A DNA stretch of 64,000 nt. Origin: Rugosimonospora acidiphila (GTDB taxonomy: Bacteria > Actinomycetota > Actinomycetes > Mycobacteriales > Micromonosporaceae). Made by a program: the position numbers and the translations under genes. Where the stretch lies: the NCBI RefSeq assembly GCF_039543385.1, contig NZ_BAABJQ010000017.1, forward strand, positions 140,571 through 204,570, given 5' to 3'. The notes beneath the pieces were generated by a model. That model worked only from the letters and a program-made list of their open reading frames with translations. It ran no database searches and was not told the origin of the DNA. This document shows, in pieces, positions 17,102-27,196 of this stretch. The stretch's first letter is position 1, and each line of letters begins with the position of its first letter.

Positions 17102-18097
17102 CTAGCGGCAGGTGCTGTCGCGTACGACGAGATCGACCGGGAACCGCTGCCGGTAACCAGCTGACGGGGTGCCCTCCAGTAGCAGGCGGGTGGCGGCCGC
17201 GGCCATGTCCTCGACTGGCAGTCGCATCGTGGTCAGGGGTGGGTTGGTGCACACGGCGGCGATGCTGTCGTCGAAACCGATGATGCTGATGTCGTGTGGC
17301 ACGCGCCGGCCGCTGGCGGTGATGGCCTGAATGGCTCCAGCGGCCATCAGGTCGCAGGCGATGAACATCGCATCGATGTCCGGGTGCTGCTCCAGCAGCC
17401 GCTGGGCGGCGTGGTAGCCGCCCTCGCGGCGGAAGTCGCCGTCGGCGCTCAGCTCGGCCAGGCCAAGGGCGTCGACCGCTTGCCGATACCCGGTACGCCG
17501 GTCGATCGCGCAGGGGTTGGCGGCAGGCCCGTGGATCGCGGCGATCCGCCGACACCCGCGCTGGTGCAACTCGTTGACGGCGGCGTACGCACCGCCGATG
17601 TTGTCGGCCTCCACGCCGGGAACGGACGGTGCGGTGGGCACCAATGACACCGTGCGACGGCACCGGCGGTGGACCCGGACGGCCAGCGCTGGGGTGATGT
17701 CGGCGAGGACAACGCCGAGTCCGGCGTTGTCGGCGATCTCATCGATCGCTGCCGCGCTCGACCGCAGACCTACCGCATGCAACCGCAGTTGAGCGTCGAC
17801 ACGTTCGAGGACCGGCATCATGCCGGCCAGGACTCGGCTGAAGTACGGGTGGGTCGCGAGCCAACCGGGCCCGGGGCCATAGGTCACCGCGACGACGTCC
17901 ACGGCACGTTGCCGGCCAGAGGCCAGTGCCCTGGCGGTCTCGTTGGGCTGGTAACCCAATTCGGCAACTGCTGCGCTGACCCGGGCCCGTAACGGCCCGG
18001 ATGCCCCAGGCGCGTTGTTGATGACACGGGACGCGGTCGCGCGGGACACGCCAGCCGCACGAGCGACATCCTCGATCGTCGGCCTGACCCTGCTCAT
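17102..18097 (-). CDS. LacI-family transcriptional regulator
   Basis: A 331-residue LacI/GalR regulator. The HTH is at residues 4-28 (RPTIEDVARAAGVSRATASR) with the hinge helix near residue 50. The ligand-binding domain follows (residues 60-330), with EADNIGGAYAAVNELHQRG and FIACDLMAAGAIQAI. A start at ATG 18115 six codons upstream is also possible. It is transcribed with the downstream MFS gene and has a perfect palindromic operator at 18155-18172. Confidence 0.9.
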   Translation of the reverse strand: MSRVRPTIEDVARAAGVSRATASRVINNAPGASGPLRARVSAAVAELGYQPNETARALASGRQRAVDVVAVTYGPGPGWLATHPYFSRVLAGMMPVLERVDAQLRLHAVGLRSSAAAIDEIADNAGLGVVLADITPALAVRVHRRCRRTVSLVPTAPSVPGVEADNIGGAYAAVNELHQRGCRRIAAIHGPAANPCAIDRRTGYRQAVDALGLAELSADGDFRREGGYHAAQRLLEQHPDIDAMFIACDLMAAGAIQAITASGRRVPHDISIIGFDDSIAAVCTNPPLTTMRLPVEDMAAAATRLLLEGTPSAGYRQRFPVDLVVRDSTCR

Positions 18098-18154
18098 CCG
18101 GCCCCGCACCTTCATCCCACCCATCGAATCGCCGCAACGACCCTGAACCGTAGA

Positions 18155-18172
18155 CCTGAGAGCGCTCTCAGG
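18155..18172. promoter_or_regulatory. LacI-family operator palindrome
   Basis: CCTGAGAGCGCTCTCAGG is an 18-bp perfect palindrome with the central CG typical of LacI/GalR operators. It ends 57 bp before the chosen LacI start, fitting autoregulation of the regulator-MFS unit. Confidence 0.75.
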
Positions 18173-19135
18173 CGAAGCGGTGATGGAGATCCACGCTGGG
18201 CGTGCTCGTCTTGCCGGGGAGGGCCCAGCCCGCATTCGCCATTCTGGGCCTGGCCGCCATCCTCGTCATCGCCGGGCGGTCAGCGGAGCCACGGTGAGGT
18301 GTTGTTTCTGAGCAGCTCAGCTAATCAACGCCCCGGGGCCGCCTGCCACGGCTGTGAAGCGGAGCCTGAGGCGGGCGTGGGTGGGGTCACTCGGCGGGGC
18401 GGGCCAGCGCCTCGGGTGGTTCGACGCTCATCGGCTTGACGAGGCTGGCCCCCTTGCGGTCGAGACCGGCGTCCGCCCGTCGGCTCCGACCCAATTGGCT
18501 AGCGACCGTTCGTCTGCAGGGGCCAGTAGGCGGGCGGCGCGGCAGGCCGGGCACGGTCTGTTGGAAAGCGTCCAGGCGGCCAACGGTTGCACCGCGCGGG
18601 GAGACGATGTGGCCGCCAGTTGCGGCCTCGGCGGCGGCGAGAGAGTCGACGGGCGCAGACGGCATGTCACGGCCGACACCGGAGGCCGACTGTTGCTGGT
18701 TGTCCCGGTCGTGCCGCCTCGATCCGGGAACGCCCCCGGCTGCCCGCCGCGCGGCTATCGGACGCTCCGGGTCGACGGTCGAGACCGATGCTGCGCCATG
18801 CCGCGCAACCGGCTGGTGCCGTGGGTGGTGCTTCTTGGAAAACGCTCAAGGTGATGGCGTGACGTACGAGGTGGCACCGATCGCCCGGAACCTGTCGACG
18901 TGAGCGCGCCCGCGACCTTCTCGTGCCGATCGCGCGAGGTAGGAGGATTCTGGACGTTGACGCACAACCGGGCTGGTGTCTGACCCCGGGCGGTGTCCGA
19001 GAACCGGGTTCGGCCAAGAAAAAGCGGAGACTCCAGGACTCCGACGACGGTTGCCGGGATACTGGCCACAGCGGCCACCGGCGGGAGACGCCGATCGCAA
19101 CGGGCGCAGCCATGATCGCAAAGGCGAGATGAGCC
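18173..19135. other. 963 bp without a supportable gene
   Basis: Several overlapping frames are open on both strands, as expected in GC-rich DNA, but none has a recognisable protein. At 18190-18297 a short plus-strand frame (QPAFAILGLAAILVIAG) could be the end of a lost membrane protein. The section 18900-19135 may contain the leader of the hydrolase gene. Confidence 0.35.
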
Positions 19136-20002
19136 ATGAACCAGACGCATTTCCGGACCGCGACCATCGACGGCCTCGACGTCTTCTATCGGGAAGCCGG
19201 GCCGCGGGATGGTCCCGCCGTGCTGCTCCTGCATGGCTACCCCACGAGCTCGCACAGTTTCCGCGATCTGATCCCGATGCTCGCTGACCGGTACCGCGTC
19301 ATCGCGCCGGACTATATCGGGTTCGGCTATTCGTCGATGCCCTCGGTCACGGAGTTCTCCTATACCTTCGACGCCCTGACCGACGTGACGTCCAAACTCC
19401 TCAAGATGCTCGACATCCCTGAGTACGCGGTCTACATGCACGACTACGGCGCGCCCGTCGGGCTGCGACTGCTGCTCCGCCAGCCCCATGCCGTCAAGGC
19501 CATCATCACCCAGAGCGGCAACGCGTATGCCGAAGGGCTCGTCGGGGAGTTCTGGGATCCTCTGATCGCCTACGGCAAGAACCCCGGACCGAAGACCGAG
19601 GCGGCCGCGCGGCAGGGGCTGACGCTGGAGGCAACCCGCAAGCAGTACGAGTACGGCGTGCCGGACGTGAGCGTGGTCAGTCCCGACGCATGGCGTCACG
19701 CCCAGGCCAGCATCGACCGGCCGGGCAACGACGTCATACAGCTCAGCCTCTTCCGGGACTACAAGACCAACCTTGACCTCTACCCGCGGGCCCAGGAATG
19801 CTTCCGCGCCAAGAAGCCCCCACTTCTGGCCGTCTGGGGTCGCAACGACCCGGTCTTCGGTCCCGAGGGCGCCAAAGCGTTCAAGCGCGACATCCCTGAT
19901 GCGGAAATTCATCTTCTCGACACTGGCCACTTCGCACTGGAAACGCACCTGGAGCCGATCGCCGACCACGTGCGCGAATTTCTCGCCCAGGCGATGTCCT
20001 GA
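19136..20002 (+). CDS. alpha/beta hydrolase (haloalkane dehalogenase/epoxide hydrolase-like)
   Basis: A 288-residue hydrolase. The oxyanion motif HGYPTSS is at residues 33-39. The nucleophile elbow is MHDYGAPVG with Asp103 as nucleophile, so it is of the epoxide hydrolase/haloalkane dehalogenase type rather than a Ser esterase. A second acid lies in GRNDPVFG and the catalytic His in TGHFALETH near residue 263. It starts at ATG 19136 and has no operon partner. Confidence 0.85.
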   Translation: MNQTHFRTATIDGLDVFYREAGPRDGPAVLLLHGYPTSSHSFRDLIPMLADRYRVIAPDYIGFGYSSMPSVTEFSYTFDALTDVTSKLLKMLDIPEYAVYMHDYGAPVGLRLLLRQPHAVKAIITQSGNAYAEGLVGEFWDPLIAYGKNPGPKTEAAARQGLTLEATRKQYEYGVPDVSVVSPDAWRHAQASIDRPGNDVIQLSLFRDYKTNLDLYPRAQECFRAKKPPLLAVWGRNDPVFGPEGAKAFKRDIPDAEIHLLDTGHFALETHLEPIADHVREFLAQAMS

Positions 20003-20365
20003 GCCGCCGGGGTCACCGTGTGAGGCAGCGCATTACCGGTCGCCTCGAAGTGAGTCGCATTGCGGCATGTGAAGCCACCCGAGCTTGATCGGCGAGCTCT
20101 GTATGCTGACCTGGATTGCGGGCAGTTCGCGATCGAGGACAGCCTGACCAGATCGCCGACAGGGGTCATCAGGTTTTATCACAGCAAGGTCGCCGGGTGA
20201 CCACAGCTTCGCAAATGAGGCGCGGCGAGTCTTCGTCCGTGCCGCGAAATGTCATCGTGGGAACGGCGCGCGTTGACACGCCATGGGCGCTGCCTAGTCG
20301 GGATGCTCCGACAGCAGTCGCCATGAGTGGGGGTCGCGCCGCCGTTCCAAACCAACGCCGGGGCG

Positions 20366-22114
20366 CTACGCGTCGAGGACGATTTCCTCAGTCGGCTTCG
20401 CGCAGCACAGCAGCAGTCCGTTTCCGGCAGGCGGGTCCAGCGGCTGTGGTTCGTAGTCCACGGCACCGGACACGAGCGTCGTGATGCATGAATGACACAC
20501 CCCAGTCCGGCAGGACCAGCGCACCGGGATCTCACACGCCTCCGCCAGCTCCAGTAGGTTGCCGTAGCGGCTATCGAACGGCACGGTCAGGCCACTGCGG
20601 GAGAATGTGACCGCTGGGCCGGTGCCAGGCGGACCGTCCGGGGCGTGCGCCACGGTGGCAGCGTCGGGCCCTGGAGTGGCGCTGGCTCCGAAGGTCTCAC
20701 TATGTACCTGTTGTGGGTCAAGTCCTAGCTCGGCTAGAGACGCTGTCATGGTCGTCATGAATGACGCCGGGCCGCACACGTAGGCGTCGGCATCGACGGG
20801 TATCTGCAGCGCGCGAAGAGCCTCGATGTCCGGTCGTCCGCTGTGCGGCGTCGCCCTACCGTCGGACCCCGCAGACGCCGCCTTGGTGTAGAACGTGTGC
20901 GCCGAGACGCTTGGCAGGCTTGCCAGTAGACCTTCAACCTCGGCGGCGAACGCCTGAGCCTCCGGCGTCCTGGCGACGTGGACCCAAAACACGTGCCTGG
21001 CCGAGCCTTCGGCTGCCAGCGCATGCAACATCGCCAGGACAGGTGTGATCCCGATGCCCGCCGACGCCAGAAGCACCGGGTTCGTCCCGGCCTTGAGCAG
21101 GAACGTGCCTCTCGGCTGGGCGACGTCGAGTGTGGACCCCGGGGTGAGCCCGGTGTGTAACCATGAGCTGACCGCGCCCAGTGGCTCCCGTTTGACGCTG
21201 ATCCGGTACTGGTCCGCGCCGGGTGCGGAGGACAGCGAGTAGTTGCGGACGTTCGCGCCGCTGCCGTCCGCGCTCGGCACTCGGATCGTCAGGTACTGGC
21301 CGGCCGCCGCGGCGGGCAGTCCGGCTGCCACATCCGCTGCCGCCAGGACCACGGACCGGATGTCCTCGGTCTCCCGCCGCACGTTGACGACCCGCAGTGG
21401 GGTGAAGCCCTGCCAGCCGCGGGCGGCATGGGGATCTTCCGCGGCTGCGGTCTCGTCGAGCATTCGGACGAAATCGCCGCGCCAACCCGCGCTGAGGGCG
21501 TCAATGCCGATGGCCACCCGCAGATCGTCGGTCGACCTGCCCGGCAAATACAGCAGGCCGTCGATCCCGGCCACGGTCAATGTTGCCGTGGGACGGCCGA
21601 TCCGGACGATGCTGTCGCCGGCCTGGACCTCGCCCTCCTCCAGCACACGCAGATAGAAGCCCGGCCTGCGGTGGCGCACCAACAATGACGCCATCGTGGG
21701 TACGCCGAGGCGGATGCCGACGCGGTAACACGTGACCCTGGGCTGCGTGACCTCGAACACGGTCGTACCGATCCGGTACCGGTCCCCGATACAGACCTCG
21801 TCGTCGGCGAGCCCGGTGACGGTGAAGTTCTCGCCGAAGTGGCCGAACTCGAGGTCATCGCGGCCCAGTTCGCGCCGCCAGTAGTCATACGACTCGATCT
21901 GATACACCATCACGGCACGAGATTCACCGCCGTGCCCGAGCTTGTCGGCCTGGCCATCGCCTGCGACATTCAGCCTGCCGACTCGAACCGGACCGGTGAC
22001 AGGGGACTTCCAGATCGCGGTGCGGACGACTCCGCCACTCCACTCGTGATCGGCGGGCATTCCGACGTTCACTGACAGCAGGGTGGCCGGTCCACGTGAG
22101 TCGACGCCGGTCAT
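20366..22114 (-). CDS. MOSC domain-ferredoxin reductase-2Fe-2S fusion protein
   Basis: A 582-residue three-part protein. Residues 1-170 are a MOSC domain (GGESRAVMVYQIESYDYW, HFGENFTVTGL, TCYRVGIRLG), a molybdenum-cofactor sulfurase-type fold. Residues about 235-470 are an FAD/NAD(P)-binding reductase (RNYSLSSAP; SAGIGITPVLAML; VCGPASFM). Residues 495-582 are a plant-type ferredoxin with Cys535, Cys540, Cys543 and Cys570 or 571 as 2Fe-2S ligands. Such fusions supply electrons while handling oxidised or sulfur-containing substrates, as in YiiM/YcbX-type N-hydroxylated compound reduction. Start at ATG 22114. Confidence 0.85.
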   Translation of the reverse strand: MTGVDSRGPATLLSVNVGMPADHEWSGGVVRTAIWKSPVTGPVRVGRLNVAGDGQADKLGHGGESRAVMVYQIESYDYWRRELGRDDLEFGHFGENFTVTGLADDEVCIGDRYRIGTTVFEVTQPRVTCYRVGIRLGVPTMASLLVRHRRPGFYLRVLEEGEVQAGDSIVRIGRPTATLTVAGIDGLLYLPGRSTDDLRVAIGIDALSAGWRGDFVRMLDETAAAEDPHAARGWQGFTPLRVVNVRRETEDIRSVVLAAADVAAGLPAAAAGQYLTIRVPSADGSGANVRNYSLSSAPGADQYRISVKREPLGAVSSWLHTGLTPGSTLDVAQPRGTFLLKAGTNPVLLASAGIGITPVLAMLHALAAEGSARHVFWVHVARTPEAQAFAAEVEGLLASLPSVSAHTFYTKAASAGSDGRATPHSGRPDIEALRALQIPVDADAYVCGPASFMTTMTASLAELGLDPQQVHSETFGASATPGPDAATVAHAPDGPPGTGPAVTFSRSGLTVPFDSRYGNLLELAEACEIPVRWSCRTGVCHSCITTLVSGAVDYEPQPLDPPAGNGLLLCCAKPTEEIVLDA

Positions 22115-22396
22115 GACGTGAGAGTAATACATCTGGGTTGCGCATCCCAGACGGGATAGCCGACAGCGCCTACTGGACCAGCTGACCGCCGGTGATTCGG
22201 GCAAGACCGAGCTCACGCCCGTTGCTCCACCCACTGCTGGTCTGTCCCGTATGCGCACCGCAACGACTGGTTCGCGGTGAACGGCATCGGCCGCCATGCG
22301 GGGCGGGACAACGGCTCGGAGGACAACTGGGGCGCACGCCACCGGCCGACACGGCTGCGCGGCAATGAACTCCCTCGCCGCCGCGCGGGCACCCGG

Positions 22397-22690
22397 TCAG
22401 AATGGGAACGACTCGATCCTCAGCAATCCGCCGAGCACTGTCGCGTGGCTGATCTCGATCGCCTTGGTTGCCGTGGGCAGGACGAGGGGCCCGCGCTCGT
22501 GGTAGCGCCGAAGGGCGCCTCGGCGGGACCAGGTTGGGTGAGTTCGTCGAGATACCTAGTGCGAGAGTCGTCGAACAGGTGTGGCTGGTGTCCGTACCAG
22601 TCCCGCAATTCAGGCGAAGGTGCAGCCTCTCGGCCCCACGCGTCGAGGCTGGCCTGCTCGTGGGAGACGCCGCGCAGTGCTCGGCCATGT
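22397..22690 (-). pseudogene. DUF488-family protein remnant
   Basis: Two frames together encode the C-terminal half of a DUF488 (YeaO-like) protein. One reads LRGVSHEQASLDAWGREAAP and LRDWYGHQPHLFDD; the other continues LRRYHERGPLVLPTATKAIE and ISHATVLGGLLRI. The expected N-terminus with the VDRLWPRG start is missing or stopped by an in-frame TGA just upstream. At least one frameshift is present near 22510. The flanking 22115-22396 and 22691-22867 show no gene. Confidence 0.55.
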
Positions 22691-22867
22691 GATCAGTCTG
22701 AACTCGTTGCGGTTCGAGAGGCTAGCCCTCGCTGCTCGCCCAGTTCGCTCCGGTGGCTCTGGGAAGCAGAGTCCGCCCGCAACCGGTCGCGCACGGCCGG
22801 GCGGGCCGCGCGCACTCCGAACGCGGCGCCCGGCGGGTGCAGCGGCCTGACGAAATACGTGCGTGGG

Positions 22868-23776
22868 TCACGTCAACGGTGGGTCGAATGGTGAGAATCG
22901 GGGCTGGTCGGCTGTCAGATCCAGCGTGGGTCCTCGGACAACCTCCACCGGACTGAAACGCACCCGGCGCCCGGTGTGGCCATCGTCACCAGGCATCCCA
23001 GGGCCGATCCACTCGACACGCGCCGTCCCAGAGAGGTGCAACGTCGATCCGGTGTCGAAGTCGAGAAACAGCAGTGCCGCCTCATCGTTCACGGCGAGAT
23101 TGCCAAGACTGTTGAACATGTTGTTGCCGGGATAGTCCGGCCACCAGATGTCCCCGTCGAAGGTCCGAACAAAGCCCGGACGACCGCCGCGATGGGAAGC
23201 GTCGGCGCCGCGCGTAGGGTGGGCCGTGCCCAGAAAGAAGGTGTCGCTGCGTTGGATCAAGCGCACCTGAGTGTCGGCGGGGGTAGCCGCCGGCGTCGCT
23301 GAACCGCCAGGCTCCGACCCGGGCTGGGGGATGTGCCGTATCTGGCGTTGTTGGATGTACTGGGGGCAGTTTCCATACGCCTGTTCCACTTCAATCCGCA
23401 GGCTGTCCGCTCCGACACCGACCAACACCCCATTGATGCGAACGCGTCGGCGCGTGGCGAAATCCATGACGACCAGGCCGACCGGCTGATCTTTGCGTAG
23501 TGCCGCGAGGGGGTCCCCGGGACGGGGTACAGCGTGAATCTGGAGGATTCCGTCGCGGGTATCGAGGAACCCCGGGTGCGCGAACAGCGGCGAGATCCAG
23601 AGCCGACCGCCGGGGTCGCGTGCGGTGACAGCGGCAAACTCCTTCTCGGCGAGGAAGCGGCGGAAACCACCACTCAGCTCAGCATTGTCCAGCATCCCGG
23701 CCAGGCGGCTGGCCTCCTCTACGACACGAGCGCGGGCCTGTATTGCCAGCTCGCCCTCATGAAACCCTGAAACCAT
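22868..23776 (-). CDS. pyridoxamine 5'-phosphate oxidase-like flavin-binding protein
   Basis: A 302-residue protein of the split beta-barrel FMN fold. Marks are EFAAVTARDPGGRLWISPLF near residue 47, then PVGLVVMDFATRRRVRINGVL, and in the second half GFVRTFDGDIWWPDYPGNNM, NDEAALLFLDFDTG and LSGTARVEW. The domain is longer than classical PNPOx and matches the group of large bacterial PNPOx-like proteins with two barrels. The substrate is not known. It is 165 bp downstream of the TetR gene on the same strand, so it is a possible target. Confidence 0.75.
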   Translation of the reverse strand: MVSGFHEGELAIQARARVVEEASRLAGMLDNAELSGGFRRFLAEKEFAAVTARDPGGRLWISPLFAHPGFLDTRDGILQIHAVPRPGDPLAALRKDQPVGLVVMDFATRRRVRINGVLVGVGADSLRIEVEQAYGNCPQYIQQRQIRHIPQPGSEPGGSATPAATPADTQVRLIQRSDTFFLGTAHPTRGADASHRGGRPGFVRTFDGDIWWPDYPGNNMFNSLGNLAVNDEAALLFLDFDTGSTLHLSGTARVEWIGPGMPGDDGHTGRRVRFSPVEVVRGPTLDLTADQPRFSPFDPPLT

Positions 23777-23941
23777 CGGTGTCGGAACCTTTCCGTTGGC
23801 GGCCCGCGTCCCGCCCGCTCAGGATAGAGCAGGATTGGGACACGGCACCCAGTATGCTCGCCCGGCTTGGGTCCGGCCTGCGCGCGGCGTTCCCGTGTTG
23901 GGGGAGACCCGCCGTCCGCGGCGGGCGCTGGCGGGGCGCGG

Positions 23942-24739
23942 TTACTGGGTCGTGCGGACGCGGCGCCTCGTGGATTGTTCGCGGCGACCAGTGCGGCTTT
24001 CGACGGCAGTGCGTAGCGAGGGCGGAGAATCTTTCGTCGCCGTTGACCGACCGGTTGGGCGGCGGCGCGGCCGCGGGAGGGCGACGCCTTCGGGGGCGTA
24101 GGAGTGCACGTAGTCAAGCGCAGCGTTGAGTGCATCGCGCAGCGGTTTGATGTCGCGTTTGGTTTGGCTCAGTAGCGAACCACCCTGATGGGCGGCCAAC
24201 AGTACCGAGGCCAGTACATCGGGCTTGGCGTCAGTGCGTAACTCGCCACGGCGGCGCATCGCGGCCAATCCCGCGCGCAGGACCTCAGCCCACTGGTCGT
24301 ACCCGGCGGCGAGTTCGGCGCGCATGCGCGAGTCCGTCTCCACCAACTCGCCGGCCAGCGCGCCGAACGAACAGCCACCCTCGACGTTGCGCGCCAAGGT
24401 CTCTTCGATGTTGAGGTCCGCCCACAATCGAAGCGCCTCGAAGCTGTCGAGTTGGCCCAGCTGCGGCTGGGTGTGGAAATCGATGACCGCGTCGAGTTGG
24501 TGGGATATCACGGCGTGCACCAGGCTGCGCTTGTCGTGGAAGTAATGAGCCATCTGCGATCCACTGACCTTGGCCGCTCGCCGCACGTCCTCGATGCTGG
24601 TGCCGGCCACACCGCGCTCGGAGATGAGATCGGCAGCGGCCAGCACGATGCGGGCCCGCGTGGCCTGGCCCTTGCGCGTGAGAGGGTTCCCCGCAGCAGA
24701 CTCCGGTCCCTGGGCGGCTGCCGCGGCGGTCGATGACAT
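23942..24739 (-). CDS. TetR-family transcriptional regulator with extended C-terminus
   Basis: A 265-residue regulator. The TetR HTH lies at residues 25-70 (ARIVLAAADLISERGVAGTS, SGSQMAHYFHDKRSLV). The C-terminal ligand domain follows with GGCSFGALAGELVE, typical of the TetR_C/LmrA-YxaF group. The last 45 residues are Arg/Thr-rich and exceed the normal 200-residue length, so the stop may have moved. It is divergent from the amidase gene. Confidence 0.85.
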   Translation of the reverse strand: MSSTAAAAAQGPESAAGNPLTRKGQATRARIVLAAADLISERGVAGTSIEDVRRAAKVSGSQMAHYFHDKRSLVHAVISHQLDAVIDFHTQPQLGQLDSFEALRLWADLNIEETLARNVEGGCSFGALAGELVETDSRMRAELAAGYDQWAEVLRAGLAAMRRRGELRTDAKPDVLASVLLAAHQGGSLLSQTKRDIKPLRDALNAALDYVHSYAPEGVALPRPRRRPTGRSTATKDSPPSLRTAVESRTGRREQSTRRRVRTTQ

Positions 24740-24938
24740 GTCGATTGGCCCTACCAGCTATGCGATCCGGGAACGGGATTGGATAAGGTATCCCAGAATA
24801 ATAGCGGACGGCCCGCCGTCCCTTCGACCCGTTAGGCCTTGGCGGCGTATTGTCCCCATTCCGCCCGTTCCTGCAGTGCTGGCGTGTGATGAGGCCGGGT
24901 CGTTGTGGGCCCATGCGGTCCGGGTTACTGTTGGCTTT

Positions 24939-26429
24939 GTGCAGGGTGGAGCGGTCAGTGCCTCGCGCGGTGGTGAGGAGCCCACAACGGAGGATGACCT
25001 CTGTTTGTTGTCGATCCGGCAGCAGGCGGCTCTCATACAGTCCAGAGTCGTCTCAGCCACCGAGCTGGTGAGTGCGCATCTGCGACGGATCGCGGCGATT
25101 AACCCGTGCGTGAACGCTATCGTGACTCTGGACCCGGAACGGGCACTGGCCGAGGCCGCGGCAGCCGATGCGGCGATCGCGCGCGGCGACCGCACTGGTC
25201 CGTTGCATGGCCTGCCGGCTGCGATCAAAGACACTCATGACGCGGCGGGGATGCGCACCACGCACGGCTCCCCGCTGCGGGCCGACAACGTGCCCGACGA
25301 GGATGAGTTAGTCGTGGCGCGGATGCGGGCAGCCGGGGCGATCGTGCTGGGCAAAACGAACGTGCCGGAGTTCGGCATGGGCGGCCACACCGACAACACC
25401 CTGTTCGGGCCGACCCGCAATCCGTATGACCCCGCGCTTTCGGCCGGCGGCTCGTCCGGGGGAGCGGCCGCCGCACTGGCGACCGGGATGGCTACGGTGT
25501 GTGAAGGCTCGGACCTGGGTGGATCACTGCGCAACCCGGCCTCATTCTGCAACGTTGTCGGTTTGCGCCCCTCGCCCGGTAGAGTTCCTGACATCCCCAC
25601 CGCATTCGGATGGCAGCCGCTGCTGGTCAACGGCCCCATGGGTCGCACCGTCGACGACACCGCCCTGTTGTTGTCGGTGATCGCCGGACCCCACCCGGGC
25701 AGTCCCCTCGGGCTTAACCAGGACCCTGGCATGTACACCAGCATCGACCCTGCCGATCTGAGGGGTCTACGGGTCGGGTGGGCCCCCGATCTGGGTGGCA
25801 TGGTCAACGTGGACCCCGAGGTACGCGCCGTCATCGACGCCCAGATCGGCACTCTCCTTGACCTAGGTTGTGTCGTTGAGGAGGCCAGCATCGACTTCGA
25901 CGGCGCCGACGAGGCGTTTCGCACCCTGCGAGCGTGGACGCTGGCCTATCTGCTGGACGATGCGATCCGGCGCCATCGCGACCAGCTCAAACCGAGCTTG
26001 ATTTGGAACGTCGAGGAGGGCCGCTGGCTGTCGGGTCGTGATATCGCTGCTGCTATCGAGACCCAGACCCGCCTCTACCACCGGGCCCGGGAGTTCTTCG
26101 AGCGCTACGACCTCCTCGTGGCTCCCGCCGCCTCGACTGTGCCGTTCCCGGTCGAGTTGGAGTATCCGCCGTTCATCGACGACGTGCCTCAGACCACCTA
26201 CCTGGATTGGATCAGAGTCGGGTACGACATCACGATGACCGGGTGCCCCGCGCTCGCGCTCCCAGCCGGATTCACCCCGTCGGGATTGCCGGTGGGATTG
26301 CAACTCGTCGGCCCGCATCACGGTGAGCGGGGGTTGTTGGCCGTGGGAAAGACCTTCGAGCAGGCCAACCCGGCGGGGCATCGGCGCGCTGATCTGCCGG
26401 CCCTGGCCCGTCGGGGTCTGTCAGCTTAG
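24939..26429 (+). CDS. amidase (amidase-signature family)
   Basis: A 496-residue amidase; I take GTG 24939 as start because earlier codons overlap the divergent promoter. The Ser-cisSer-Lys triad is present: Lys97 (AIKDTHD), cis-Ser173 (AGGSSGGA) and nucleophile Ser196 (GSDLGGSLRNP). The C-terminus includes PAASTVPFPVELEYPP and TGCPALALPAGF, as in 6-aminohexanoate-cyclic-dimer hydrolases and bacterial amidases. It hydrolyses an amide in the cytoplasm, substrate unknown. Confidence 0.88.
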   Translation: MQGGAVSASRGGEEPTTEDDLCLLSIRQQAALIQSRVVSATELVSAHLRRIAAINPCVNAIVTLDPERALAEAAAADAAIARGDRTGPLHGLPAAIKDTHDAAGMRTTHGSPLRADNVPDEDELVVARMRAAGAIVLGKTNVPEFGMGGHTDNTLFGPTRNPYDPALSAGGSSGGAAAALATGMATVCEGSDLGGSLRNPASFCNVVGLRPSPGRVPDIPTAFGWQPLLVNGPMGRTVDDTALLLSVIAGPHPGSPLGLNQDPGMYTSIDPADLRGLRVGWAPDLGGMVNVDPEVRAVIDAQIGTLLDLGCVVEEASIDFDGADEAFRTLRAWTLAYLLDDAIRRHRDQLKPSLIWNVEEGRWLSGRDIAAAIETQTRLYHRAREFFERYDLLVAPAASTVPFPVELEYPPFIDDVPQTTYLDWIRVGYDITMTGCPALALPAGFTPSGLPVGLQLVGPHHGERGLLAVGKTFEQANPAGHRRADLPALARRGLSA

Positions 26430-26494
26430 TCCGGCAGGGACTGGGTGCGCGGCTGCTCATCGGCATGACCGGAGAGGCCGATCGGGTCGCCCGC

Positions 26495-27196
26495 TCACGT
26501 GTCGCCTACCGGAGTGGATTTCGAGGCGGCCCGACTCAGCGCGCGTGCCTTTGGATCGGATAGCTCGCCGACAGGACGTAGCGACCGCCAGAGCAGTGCG
26601 GCCGCGTAGGATCGATAGGGCGACCACGCCACTCCGATCGCCCGCAATTCGGCCACGGTAGGCAACCCGTCGGTACTCCAGCGGTTGCGGACAGCGCGAC
26701 GAAGACCGAGGTCCCCTGCGGGCAGGACATCCGGTCGTCGCAGGTTGTGAATCAGGAATGTCTCGGCCGACCACACGCCAATGCCCCGTACGGTGGTCAA
26801 GGTGCTGACGACCTGCTCATCGTCGAGGCCTTCCATACCCTCGATGTCGATGGCTCCGGTGGCTTGCGCCTGGGCGAAGTCAAGCACATAGGAGGCCTTA
26901 GCCTCGGATAGTCCGCAGGCCCGTAGGCGCCCGGCGCCCAATCTCAGCACGCCGGTGGGCGTGGGGATTCCATCAGTCGCTGAAGCGACTCGATCGTAGA
27001 CCGCGAACGCGGAGATCGCCGAGATCTTCTGCCCGACGATGTGCAGCAGCATCGCCGCGAATTGGCTCGAACCGGTCCGGCCGCCGTCATGCCACTGGAA
27101 GGGCTCCTGTGGGCCGTACTCTTGAAGCAACGAGGCGAGCACGCGGTCACGCTTAGCCAGGGTTGCATACGCCTGCTCGATGTCACGGGCGGTCAT
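26495..27196 (-). CDS. DNA-3-methyladenine glycosylase (AlkA-like, HhH-GPD)
   Basis: A 233-residue DNA repair enzyme. The helix-hairpin-helix and catalytic Asp form the HhH-GPD motif (LTTVRGIGVWSAETFLI, then DVLPAGDLGLRRAV) near residues 130-165. It flips and excises alkylated purines. The start is ATG 27196. It has no neighbours in operon and converges with the amidase gene. Confidence 0.88.
   Translation of the reverse strand: MTARDIEQAYATLAKRDRVLASLLQEYGPQEPFQWHDGGRTGSSQFAAMLLHIVGQKISAISAFAVYDRVASATDGIPTPTGVLRLGAGRLRACGLSEAKASYVLDFAQAQATGAIDIEGMEGLDDEQVVSTLTTVRGIGVWSAETFLIHNLRRPDVLPAGDLGLRRAVRNRWSTDGLPTVAELRAIGVAWSPYRSYAAALLWRSLRPVGELSDPKARALSRAASKSTPVGDT

Noticed and set aside
18387..18665. 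Minus-strand frame in the 18.2-19.1 kb gap
   Set aside because: Protein is low-complexity and unrecognisable; coding bias is not convincing.
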